From Bacteroides sp. UBA939 (GTDB taxonomy: Bacteria > Bacteroidota > Bacteroidia > Bacteroidales > Bacteroidaceae), in the NCBI RefSeq assembly GCF_002293435.1, contig NZ_DBDF01000173.1, positions 1 through 15,622 on the forward strand: a stretch of 15,622 bases of DNA. The letters are read 5' to 3'. Both the position numbers and the translations under genes were made by a program. The notes under the pieces are model-generated. The model made no database searches, was not told the DNA's origin, and worked only from the letters and a program-made list of their open reading frames with translations. Below, one piece after another: positions 1 to 6,779 of this stretch. The stretch's first letter is position 1. Each line of letters begins with the position of its first letter.

Positions 1-85
1 GCTAAATTATTATTTAAGAAAAAAGAATCCGCGTTCGTCCGCTTAATCCGTGTCGTCCGCGTACCCATTCTCACTGCTAAATTAT
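1..85. repeat. Short direct repeats in the intergenic left edge
   Basis: Two kinds of short repeat are visible. GCTAAATTAT occurs at 1-10 and again at 76-85, where it overlaps the stop codon of the beta-propeller gene. Between these copies lie two related GC-rich units, AATCCGCGTTCGTCCGC (26-42) and AATCCGTGTCGTCCGC (45-60), separated by TT. The units share their first six and last eight bases. I infer a small dispersed intergenic element of the kind found between Bacteroides genes, possibly flanked by a target-site-like duplication. The window edge prevents seeing whether it continues. No clear hairpin followed by a T-run is present, so I do not call it a terminator. Confidence 0.45.
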
Positions 86-1227
86 CTCTCTGAATCTCCG
101 AAGCAAAACAATGTACCCTTCACAGTTAGAACCATAAAATGGTCTTTAATAATTGCAGGAGAGCCTGTGATTTGTTCGCCGGTATCATATTCCCACAGAA
201 GTTCGCCGGAATCTGCATCAAAGATAGAAACAATTCCGGTTTTGGTACATGCAATGACCTTATCGTTGCATACTACCGGCGCACTTTCTCCAACTGTTCC
301 TTTAAGCAAGTACTTCCAGTTTGGGTTACCGCTCTTACGGTTTACGGAGCAGAGGTTCCTGTCGCCGGAGAAAACGAACAAAGCCTCATCAGAGACAGCC
401 GGAACCGAGACAAAAGAACCGTTTTCACTATCTGCCGTAATAATCTTGTTATGACGGATGATTCTACCTTCTTTCAATGCAAGCTCATAAATATTACCTG
501 AGTAGTCCCCTACGTAACAGCAATCGTCCATTATGGCAGGAGAAGCCGGAACGTAAGCATCTAATAATAAAGAATCGGTTTGAACGCCCGTCCGGCAATC
601 AATGACACGTACATAAGCATCGCATCCGCCAAAAACGGCATATCCTTTCCAAAGAGCGGCGGCGCCATTCAGGTAGTATCCTGATTCAAAGCGGCTTAAC
701 TCTTTGCCGTTTTGAGCATCAACATAATAGAGGAAATTGTCGTAACTGCCGAATACAATTGCTTCACATCCTTCAAATGTCATTGCATTGGGGGAAGCGG
801 AAATCTGTCCCGTAGTTTCATAATTCCAGATTGTATCTTTTTTAGCCAATGAAATAGCAGTCATAAAACCATCTATACGCCCGACGTAAAGAATGGAATC
901 ATAAATCATCGGAGTGGCTTCCACTGCAGTTTGCAAATCGTATTCAAAAACGAGTGTTCCATTTATATCGACTCCGCGGACATGTCCTCTCTTATCGCAC
1001 CAATAGGTTGTCCCATTGTCTATGACAGGGGAAGATGCTGTTTTGCCTTCACTTTTATATGTCCATAAAAGAGTTGGCTTTTCGGGCAGGTCAGTAGTAG
1101 TATAACCACTCAGGGAAGGGTCTCCGCGAAATAGTTTCCAATCCTTGCTTCCGGAAGCAAACCGGTTGGAATGACCGGAGCAGGAGAGTAACAAACAGAG
1201 AGTTAGTATGGATAATAATTGTTTCAT
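82..1227 (-). CDS. PQQ-type beta-propeller lipoprotein (quinoprotein-like, BamB-like repeats)
   Basis: This 381-residue protein starts with a lipoprotein signal (MKQLLSILTLCLLLSC, Cys16 in a LLLSC lipobox), so it should be lipid-anchored in the envelope. The rest is a chain of about seven propeller blades with the PQQ-repeat rhythm: 'LLWTYKSEGKTASSPVID', 'TLVFEYDLQTAVEATPMI', 'IWNYETTGQISASPN', 'ASPAIMDDCCYVGDYSGNIY', 'WKYLLKGTVGESAPVV' and 'LLWEYDTGEQITGSPAII'. Such folds either hold pyrroloquinoline quinone in dehydrogenases or act as protein scaffolds, as in BamB. At this size, with no dehydrogenase domain seen, a scaffold or sensor role is more likely. The gene is last in an operon, 19 bp after the iron-sulfur protein gene, and probably works with it. 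The fold is clear; the function is unknown. Confidence 0.85.
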   Translation of the reverse strand: MKQLLSILTLCLLLSCSGHSNRFASGSKDWKLFRGDPSLSGYTTTDLPEKPTLLWTYKSEGKTASSPVIDNGTTYWCDKRGHVRGVDINGTLVFEYDLQTAVEATPMIYDSILYVGRIDGFMTAISLAKKDTIWNYETTGQISASPNAMTFEGCEAIVFGSYDNFLYYVDAQNGKELSRFESGYYLNGAAALWKGYAVFGGCDAYVRVIDCRTGVQTDSLLLDAYVPASPAIMDDCCYVGDYSGNIYELALKEGRIIRHNKIITADSENGSFVSVPAVSDEALFVFSGDRNLCSVNRKSGNPNWKYLLKGTVGESAPVVCNDKVIACTKTGIVSIFDADSGELLWEYDTGEQITGSPAIIKDHFMVLTVKGTLFCFGDSER

Positions 1228-1246
1228 TCTAATTTTTTATATTGGC

Positions 1247-2260
1247 TTAAAGCTGACTTCGGTATAATGCCCCGGTAGGACAAAGTTCCGCCAATTCTTC
1301 GCTAACATGGGTGCGGTTCTCTTCGGGCAGAATGACTTGCATGCCAAAACCGCGGTCTTTGAAAGTAAAGCCGTTTTCACTATTGTACACGCAAAGGCCG
1401 CAACGGATGCATTTCGCCTGTTCAAACCACATATTGCCAACGACATGAACCTTATTCATGACCGGAAGAACGGACGACGCATTGTAACGCGGGCGTTTAA
1501 TGTGTCCGTCTGTTGCGTAGAGGCGCAGTTTGCAATCCGTCCTTCCTGCACAGGCACAATGCAGACACCGTGAAGGAGTGGACACCATTTCCTTTAAACG
1601 ATTCTTTTCTTTTTCCGTGAACCTTCCCAACCGGGATTGGAACATGTTCTTTTCTTTTTCTCTGTTTTCTTTTTCATCCCTGTTTTGTATTTCTTTCTTG
1701 CCTTGTGCTTCATTGCCCGGTAAGGTAAAGCCGTCTTTCCCCATTCCGGTTACTTCTTTAATGATTGTACGTATGGATACGGCTTTGTCAACTGTTCCCC
1801 GGCGGCAGGCTTTTTCACAAGGCGCTTTGCATGTATCGCAACTTATTTCGGGAAGGGGAAAAGCTCCGGCTATCACATTATAAGCCTTATCATATTGTCC
1901 GGCATCGTAATATCCAAGCATCCCTTCTACATCAAGGCCTTTAGGACAAACCATAGAACAAGGAGCTTCACAGTCCGCCCGGTGGTCACTCAACAATAGT
2001 TCCAGCGAAAGAGTGCGTGACAGAAGCACATCTTCGCTATCGGTTGTGATTTGCATACCCTCTACCGGATAGGTGGTACAAGACGGAATGATTTGACCGT
2101 TTACCGTGTTTTTGACGGCGCAAACCATACAGGAAGATTTGTGTACAGCTCCTTTGGCGTAACACAAAGAGGGTATGGCATACCCTGTCCGGCGCGCGGC
2201 CTCAAGAATTGTTTCGCCTGCAAGTACTTCGACGGGGTTATTGTTTATGGTTATCTGCAT
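1247..2260 (-). CDS. Multi-cluster iron-sulfur protein with NuoG-like and GltD-like segments
   Basis: This 337-residue protein has no signal peptide, so it is probably a cytoplasmic electron carrier or oxidoreductase subunit. Residues 1-75 form a [2Fe-2S] ferredoxin-type domain with Cys33, 44, 47 and 61. Residues 91-105 hold His93 followed by Cys97, 101 and 105, resembling the His/Cys cluster after the ferredoxin domain in NuoG and hydrogenase subunits. Residues 141-152 (CDTCKAPCEKAC) followed by 'RRGTVDKAVSIRTI' resemble the N-terminal Fe-S segment of GltD-type proteins. A Lys/Glu-rich linker (about 187-225) leads to Cys232, 235, 237 and 243, then a [4Fe-4S] ferredoxin-like motif with Cys284, 287 and 290 and Cys327 in a CPTG context. 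There is no flavin or molybdopterin domain, so a partner must supply the catalytic site. It lies 27 bp after the hydrolase gene. Redox role is secure; reaction unknown. Confidence 0.8.
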   Translation of the reverse strand: MQITINNNPVEVLAGETILEAARRTGYAIPSLCYAKGAVHKSSCMVCAVKNTVNGQIIPSCTTYPVEGMQITTDSEDVLLSRTLSLELLLSDHRADCEAPCSMVCPKGLDVEGMLGYYDAGQYDKAYNVIAGAFPLPEISCDTCKAPCEKACRRGTVDKAVSIRTIIKEVTGMGKDGFTLPGNEAQGKKEIQNRDEKENREKEKNMFQSRLGRFTEKEKNRLKEMVSTPSRCLHCACAGRTDCKLRLYATDGHIKRPRYNASSVLPVMNKVHVVGNMWFEQAKCIRCGLCVYNSENGFTFKDRGFGMQVILPEENRTHVSEELAELCPTGALYRSQL

Positions 2261-2287
2261 ATCTGATATCTTTATTTATTGCTGTTT

Positions 2288-3205
2288 TCATCTTCCTTCA
2301 CATGTACAAATGGGCGTGAACTTATATCCCTTGGCTGCATTCTTTTCAAGATCACCGATAGCGGGAAAAGGAATGTGCATGCCGGCAACCAGTATTCTAT
2401 GTTCCGCCAGATATTTCATTAGCTTCAAACGTGATTCTATGGCTTTTTTAGAGTTTACATCGTACATAATAACAGTGGTTTCCGGAGAAGAAATTTGTAT
2501 CGCCATTACATGGATCAGATCCCCCCAGATGAACATCTTCGAGTTATTGGATTCCAACATGTAGCCGGTGTGTCCGAGAGTATGCCCATAAGCGGCAATA
2601 CCGCGGATACCCGGAAGCAGTTCCTTTGTGTCTTCTATGTCTCCCGGGATGAAAAGGTGCAGTTTGTCTTGATAAGCACGGATGACATTGCGTGCCTGTA
2701 TGAAACCGTCCCGGCTGTCCTCGGGTGATTCTTGCATGGCTTTATCGCTCATCCAATAGTCGTGTTCTGCTTTGGGAATGTACAATTCAGCCGAAGGAAA
2801 GGCTTTCTTCTGATTCTGCAAAAGGCTACCGATATGGTCGTAGTGCATGTGGGTAAGCATAATGGCATCTACATTCGCTGCGGTTTTTCCGTACGCTTTA
2901 AGATTATCAAATAGTTTTTCATCATATCCGGCATCAAAAAGGATGGTTTTACTCCCTGTCTCTACTAAAAAGGCACTTACGAAGTTAGGGGATATATCCT
3001 CAGAAAAGATTTGTAGCGGCGCCTCTTCCGTAGCATCACTTTCGTTGTTTGGCTGTTGTTTCTCACTGAGAACGGTAACAGCAAACGAACCGACATCAAA
3101 TGTGATAACTCCTTCTTGTGCTTTTATCCGGTATCCGGGCAAAAGCAGTATAAGCAGGAGGCTCCATTGGACTGCTGATTGTGAAATTGTAAATCGATTG
3201 TTCAT
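2288..3205 (-). CDS. Exported metallo-beta-lactamase-fold hydrolase
   Basis: This is a 305-residue zinc hydrolase of the MBL superfamily. A hydrophobic N-terminus (about 13-24) ending near 'YRIKAQ' indicates a signal peptide with cleavage near residue 30 and a periplasmic location. The core motif THMHYDH places His119, His121, Asp123 and His124. Further ligands are His212 in GHTLGHTGY, Asp229 in IWGDLIHV and His277 in AGMHIPFP, so the full two-metal site is present. The two-domain MBL layout and the C-terminal 'GMHIPFP' recall lactonase-like and quorum-quenching-type relatives, but the substrate cannot be read from sequence. The C-terminus carries a CTCEGR tail. It is first gene of a three-gene operon; the chosen start precedes the signal peptide directly. 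Confidence 0.88.
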   Translation of the reverse strand: MNNRFTISQSAVQWSLLLILLLPGYRIKAQEGVITFDVGSFAVTVLSEKQQPNNESDATEEAPLQIFSEDISPNFVSAFLVETGSKTILFDAGYDEKLFDNLKAYGKTAANVDAIMLTHMHYDHIGSLLQNQKKAFPSAELYIPKAEHDYWMSDKAMQESPEDSRDGFIQARNVIRAYQDKLHLFIPGDIEDTKELLPGIRGIAAYGHTLGHTGYMLESNNSKMFIWGDLIHVMAIQISSPETTVIMYDVNSKKAIESRLKLMKYLAEHRILVAGMHIPFPAIGDLEKNAAKGYKFTPICTCEGR

Positions 3206-3549
3206 AATAGTTTAATGTTATATTAAAATGGCTTTCAGCCGCATACACATAAGTATTCGTTGCAGAACCGGGAGAATTTGGATATTGTTGCACGAACACG
3301 GCAAAATTAGCAAATTATATGAGATGTTGCTTATTTCTTGTATCTAAATCTTTTGTCAGACTGGGAATTTTACCCCAAAGTAACGTTTTAAAAATAACTT
3401 GGTACAGATAATGACGGCACTGATGAGATGCAGTCCCTTTCTTTCATCAGAAACTGTCCCAACTTATTTTTTTACGCTTACTTAATAGAAAAATCCCGAT
3501 GATACATGCAGTGCTAATCATCGGGATTTTTAGTTAGTTTGAGCTTTGC
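3206..3549. other. Intergenic region upstream of the MBL-fold gene, with terminator
   Basis: This 344-bp gap separates the exported 405-residue protein gene from the three-gene redox operon. It contains the strong hairpin terminator at 3490-3530. On the minus strand TAATTTTG (3302-3309) matches the Bacteroides -7 consensus TAnnTTTG, about 93 nt before the MBL gene start, but I see no TTG-type -33 box at the expected distance, so it is only a weak promoter candidate. A 7-bp inverted repeat (3420-3426 with 3444-3450) lies further upstream. No convincing open reading frame is present. Confidence 0.5.
3490..3530 (-). terminator. Intrinsic terminator after the 405-residue protein gene
   Basis: A perfect 14-bp stem is formed by 3490-3503 and 3517-3530 (AAAATCCCGATGAT and its reverse complement) around a 13-nt loop. 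Read on the minus strand, it follows the stop codon at 3550 by about 20 nt and ends in a run of U within and after the stem. It should end transcription of the 405-residue protein gene and insulate the redox operon. The A-run on the other side means it could also work on the opposite strand, but no plus-strand gene needs it. Confidence 0.9.
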
Positions 3550-4767
3550 CTAAAACTTATATCCTGCTGCAATGTGAATAATATTCAGTCTATCTATTTT
3601 CGTATCATTACTTGTCTTTGAATTCTCAAGATTGAAATACATGGATGCTTGCAAAGTCACGGCATGGTTGTTCTTCAGCAAATAGTCTGCCCCGATTGTG
3701 GCATATCCGCCAAAATAGAAATTCCTTGTCGGATAGGGTTCTTCAAGCGGTTTTCCTTCCCTGTATATTGAAGTAAACTTACTGTTATCTGCAAAAGCAA
3801 AGGTATGTGATAGTCCTGCTGCTATAAATGGGCGTATTTTAGAAAGAGGCAGCGTGCATTCCAAGCCAACCTTGGCGTTACCTGTCATGTGTTGGATTCT
3901 GATAGTGTGTGTTGCATTTCCGCCGGCTGCCTTACGTGATTTTGTTGCATCGATTCTCGACAGAGCCACTTCGACTTGCGCTCTCAGATACTTTGACCAG
4001 CGGGGATTGAATACGCTTATCTTCGCTCCAATCACGGGTTGTACGCCTTGTATTTTCATTTCCTCAGTAACATGCGCATTGGCTGTATACGTAGCCAGCT
4101 GCACACCGACGAAAGCTGAGATTTCGGCTTTTATGGAACGCTCGTCAGGATGTTGGTTCTCATAGATGATACACGGTTGTCCGGGAGTGCAGGTTTCGGC
4201 ATGGTAAGTTTGTGCAATGTCGATGAAAGAAGCCTGGGTGAATGTCATTTTATCAACTTCACCCATCACCATCGGGTAGTCTTTGAAATAATACTTCACG
4301 TGCCCCACGTACTTATTATCTTTGATGACCTTCACGCCTTCCACCTTGTCAGGTTCCTTGGTAAATGCGTTCATCTGTCCGCCTTTCTCGAAGAAGTAGT
4401 AAACATTGTCTCCATTTCCTTCGCTATCGTAGTAATAAAGATCAATGGTGCCATGCACTAAGTATTCCAGGAAAACTGTTTTCGTTTGTCCGTCTATCGT
4501 CGCATCATGCGATATATAATATTTGCCATTCGGCATGAAGCGGTATCCGGTAATATCTCCAGGATAATAAATCGTTTTGTCTGCTTCCTCATTGGTCTTA
4601 AACTCACATTGGCGGGCGTTCATGTTGTCTGTCCGGAGGTTGATAAGCCCTTCTATTGTGTCTTTCTCATTGGTAATGATGTATCCTTTCTGATAGTTTT
4701 GAGCATTCATGCTGGTAGTTAGCAATAGTAAGAAGAAAGCGAATGTTGTGAATGTTTTTGTTTTCAT
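3550..4767 (-). CDS. Exported protein of unknown function, probable outer-membrane beta-barrel
   Basis: This 405-residue protein begins with a clear signal peptide (MKTKTFTTFAFFLLLLTTSMNAQ, cleavage probably after Ala22). The N-terminal half (about 25-200) is rich in Tyr, Asp and Gly and begins with 'KGYIITNEKDTIEGLI', a start seen in uncharacterised Bacteroidetes exported proteins. The C-terminal half (about 210-405) alternates polar and hydrophobic residues as in beta-hairpins ('AEISAFVGVQLATY', 'AKVGLECTLPLSKIRPFIAA', 'YFGGYATIGADYLL') and ends in AGYKF. A C-terminal Phe is typical of outer-membrane barrels. No catalytic motif is visible. It stands alone, 341 bp after the GH30 gene and with its own terminator, so it is probably not part of the PUL operon. 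No substrate can be proposed. Confidence 0.82.
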   Translation of the reverse strand: MKTKTFTTFAFFLLLLTTSMNAQNYQKGYIITNEKDTIEGLINLRTDNMNARQCEFKTNEEADKTIYYPGDITGYRFMPNGKYYISHDATIDGQTKTVFLEYLVHGTIDLYYYDSEGNGDNVYYFFEKGGQMNAFTKEPDKVEGVKVIKDNKYVGHVKYYFKDYPMVMGEVDKMTFTQASFIDIAQTYHAETCTPGQPCIIYENQHPDERSIKAEISAFVGVQLATYTANAHVTEEMKIQGVQPVIGAKISVFNPRWSKYLRAQVEVALSRIDATKSRKAAGGNATHTIRIQHMTGNAKVGLECTLPLSKIRPFIAAGLSHTFAFADNSKFTSIYREGKPLEEPYPTRNFYFGGYATIGADYLLKNNHAVTLQASMYFNLENSKTSNDTKIDRLNIIHIAAGYKF

Positions 4768-4827
4768 ACTTATAAATGTTAATGTAATAATTGTACCCTC
4801 ATTACTTTGACACTATCGGTCATTTTC

Positions 4828-4876
4828 TAATAATACCGCTAAATTAATAATATATTATCATTTAGCGGTATTATTA
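4828..4876. repeat. Perfect 16-bp inverted repeat (AT-rich hairpin)
   Basis: TAATAATACCGCTAAA at 4828-4843 is matched exactly by its reverse complement at 4861-4876, around a 17-nt AT-rich loop that itself contains the palindrome TAATATATTA (4848-4857). It could act as a terminator-like or mRNA 3'-end structure for the PUL transcript, or as a protein-binding site upstream of the 405-residue protein gene. There is no U-run after the stem on the minus strand, so it is not a canonical intrinsic terminator. Confidence 0.8.
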
Positions 4877-4894
4877 TATATATTATTTATGAGA

Positions 4895-5088
4895 ATCAGG
4901 AGTTAAAGTAGTTATCTAACTCCTGCACTGTGAACAATGCAGGCTCTATCACACACTATCTGCTCCGTATCAAGTCCGTATCAACCCCGTACCAAATTCG
5001 GTTAAGGGTACCTTTATACGGAGAAGGTACGGAGTTGGTAAGGCTTTGACACGGCGTTGGTACGGAGATAACTCCTTTAACTCCTGAT
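4895..5088. repeat. Large imperfect palindrome with 23-bp terminal inverted repeats (MITE-like)
   Basis: The ends 4895-4917 and 5066-5088 are reverse complements at 22 of 23 positions (one mismatch at the middle of each arm). Inside lie a small hairpin (CCTGCA at 4922-4927 with TGCAGG at 4938-4943) and a second long stem made from opposing arrays of 11-bp units (4963-5067). Transcribed, the whole 194-bp segment would fold into a long branched hairpin. It sits directly after the GH30 stop codon. It has terminal repeats and no coding capacity, as a non-autonomous mobile element would, but I cannot see a target-site duplication, so mobility is inference. An alternative is a transcript 3'-end structure for the PUL mRNA. 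Confidence 0.75.
4963..5067. repeat. Opposed tandem arrays of an 11-bp unit
   Basis: Three consecutive 11-bp units run in one direction: CTCCGTATCAA (4963-4973), GTCCGTATCAA (4974-4984) and CCCCGTACCAA (4985-4995), with a decayed fourth at 4996-5006. After GGTACC (5007-5012), five units run in the opposite direction: TTTATACGGAG (5013-5023), AAGGTACGGAG (5024-5034), TTGGTAAGGCT (5035-5045), TTGACACGGCG (5046-5056) and TTGGTACGGAG (5057-5067). The consensus of the second array is TTGGTACGGAG, whose reverse complement matches the first. The 11-bp period is close to one helical turn, so phased protein binding is possible, as is simple hairpin formation. Confidence 0.8.
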
Positions 5089-5108
5089 CCACATTATTTA
5101 TATATCGC

Positions 5109-6752
5109 TTATTTGCGCAATCGCACAGAAGTTATACTATTCCCGGATAATAAGACATACACTCCATTGCCCTCTTCCAGAGATTCAACCTTGACAACTT
5201 CCATGTTCTTGTTCTCATTGGTTTCAACAGCACTTGCACTCTTCACCTCTGCCAACGGTATTTCTACAAATTGGGTAGCCGCTGTCATATTCAGTAATAC
5301 CACTGTTACTTCATCACTTGTTTCGTTGAGGTAAGCTGTGGCGTATATTCCGGTATTATTCGTAACAGCCTTAATGCGCGTAGCGCCTGTGGCATACTGC
5401 GAATAATGAGCCATGATGTAGCCGTTCTTTGTGATTTCACCTTCATCCACCGGGCAACGTGCGTCGGTATCGCCCATCAATCCGTAGAAACGTTTCAGGT
5501 ACCAGTATACGTATGCGCTGCTATAACCTTCCATACTCATGTGAATTTCTTTGCCGAGATGGTTGAGGCTGTATTGCCACTTCTGGAACTCCCATTGCGA
5601 CGGGTCTTCAGATTTCTCTCCATCGTTGAAAAGATGCTCCGTCATCCACCACGTTTTTCCCTGAATGCGGGAATAGAGACCACAGATATAATCGTGACGG
5701 TTTTTGACATATCCGTTATTCAAATCCAAAAAGCCCTGATAGAGATGTCCTGCCACAATATCAGTCTGTGCAAAAGCTACGGCATCGTTGATTATCGGAT
5801 CGGTGTATTCGGGTTGTGTACCACATGCCTCGGGAGACATCAGTTTGACACCTGTTTCACGGATGCCGGCACCATATTGCTTCACGAAATCTACTACTTC
5901 CTGCGGTGTCCAGTACGTGAACTCCATATCCGGCTCGTTCTGGACAGATATAGCATAGAGATTCACCCCATTCTGTTTCATGAAGTTGATATAGCGGATC
6001 AGATGGGCGGCGTATGCTCCGTAGTTCTCCTTTTTGAGGTGCTTAACATCTTTGCCGTTCACTTTGATTGTCTCGGAAAGAGCATTTGTGCAGTCCCACG
6101 GGCATGCAAAGACGATTGCTCCGTTGGCTTGCGCTGTCCTGGCCGCTTCCACATCGGCATTCCAGTCTGATTCGTTGGGATAAATCATCAGGCGGAGGAT
6201 AGAGTAGCCTAATCCACCAGGCCCATACATTTTAGCCATCTCAGCAGCGGTTATCAAGTTGTTTCCCAGCCATATTTTGGGATTGTACATTCCGCCGAAT
6301 CCCACTACCGGCTGATACTTGATTGAAGGGTCAACATTGAGTGTCACTGACCTGAATGCCGGTTCCTGTTCTAATAGCAAATCGGTAGTTTGTTGATTGG
6401 TCTTGTCAGTAAGATGAATGGTCTGTGTGCGTTTCTTCATGGTAGCGTTAGCGTTGCAGATGACCTGAATCTTTGCGTATTGTTTTTCTCCGTCACTGTT
6501 TCCGCCCGACGTTGGAGTTATGCTTTTCACAATATCTCCCTCCCCAAGGGTTATCTCCCAAGATGTTTTTGCCCAATCGATAACGACATCTGTTTGATTC
6601 TCGCCGGCGCTCACAGTGATAGATTTATTAAGGAAGAGCGCATATGCGCTCTTCCCTTCATCTACAATTGCTTCTTCATTTCCTCCATCTGAACAGGCTC
6701 CAAAGAGGATGCCTGTCAGAAAGAAGCAGAATAAAAATACAATGCTTTTCAT
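5109..6752 (-). CDS. GH30 subfamily 8-like glucuronoxylanase lipoprotein with BACON-like domain
   Basis: This 547-residue protein is predicted to cut the beta-1,4-xylan backbone at the cell surface. A signal peptide with lipobox FGAC (Cys20) precedes a BACON-like beta-sandwich (about 34-131, ending in 'TDLLLEQE'). The (beta/alpha)8 catalytic domain runs from about 138 to 460 and a beta-sandwich typical of GH30 follows to the end. Glu273 in SVQNEPD is the expected acid/base and Glu372 in WWMTEH the nucleophile. 'YWTPQE' after the acid/base and 'YVYWYLKRFYGLM' near 414-426 match glucuronoxylan-specific GH30_8 enzymes. Arg421 and Tyr423 align with the residues that bind the glucuronic acid branch in the Erwinia enzyme (alignment by eye). 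It is last in the PUL operon, 27 bp after the GH10-like gene. Subfamily is likely, not proven. Confidence 0.88.
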   Translation of the reverse strand: MKSIVFLFCFFLTGILFGACSDGGNEEAIVDEGKSAYALFLNKSITVSAGENQTDVVIDWAKTSWEITLGEGDIVKSITPTSGGNSDGEKQYAKIQVICNANATMKKRTQTIHLTDKTNQQTTDLLLEQEPAFRSVTLNVDPSIKYQPVVGFGGMYNPKIWLGNNLITAAEMAKMYGPGGLGYSILRLMIYPNESDWNADVEAARTAQANGAIVFACPWDCTNALSETIKVNGKDVKHLKKENYGAYAAHLIRYINFMKQNGVNLYAISVQNEPDMEFTYWTPQEVVDFVKQYGAGIRETGVKLMSPEACGTQPEYTDPIINDAVAFAQTDIVAGHLYQGFLDLNNGYVKNRHDYICGLYSRIQGKTWWMTEHLFNDGEKSEDPSQWEFQKWQYSLNHLGKEIHMSMEGYSSAYVYWYLKRFYGLMGDTDARCPVDEGEITKNGYIMAHYSQYATGATRIKAVTNNTGIYATAYLNETSDEVTVVLLNMTAATQFVEIPLAEVKSASAVETNENKNMEVVKVESLEEGNGVYVLLSGNSITSVRLRK

Positions 6753-6779
6753 ATATGAAAACTTTCTTAATACCTGGGA

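Larger units (their letters stand above)
4768..5108. other. Intergenic region dominated by inverted repeats
   Basis: This 341-bp gap lies between the GH30 gene and the 405-residue protein gene. It holds two separate inverted-repeat structures, described in their own entries: a perfect AT-rich hairpin (4828-4876) and a much larger palindrome (4895-5088). The second begins only about 20 bp after the GH30 stop codon. I found no Bacteroides-type TAnnTTTG promoter box between 4768 and 4827 for the downstream gene, and no open reading frame. Confidence 0.7.

Noticed and set aside
3096..3299. 67-codon minus-strand frame crossing the start of the MBL-fold gene
   Set aside because: It overlaps the signal-peptide region of the MBL gene in another frame, and its product is low in recognisable features.
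3302..3309. TAATTTTG on the minus strand as a firm promoter for the MBL operon
   Set aside because: It matches the -7 consensus but lacks a -33 TTG box at the right distance, so it is mentioned only as a weak candidate in the intergenic entry.
3420..3450. 7-bp inverted repeat with a distant T-run on the plus strand, possible sRNA terminator
   Set aside because: The stem is short with a 17-nt loop, the T-run begins about 15 nt later, and no plus-strand transcript is supported.
4895..5088. CRISPR array
   Set aside because: The 11-bp units are contiguous, change orientation midway and have no spacers, so this is not a CRISPR array.
5406..6170. 254-codon open frame on the plus strand
   Set aside because: It is antisense to the catalytic domain of the GH30 gene, which has clear motifs; the plus-strand product is rich in Cys, His and Ile and resembles no family.
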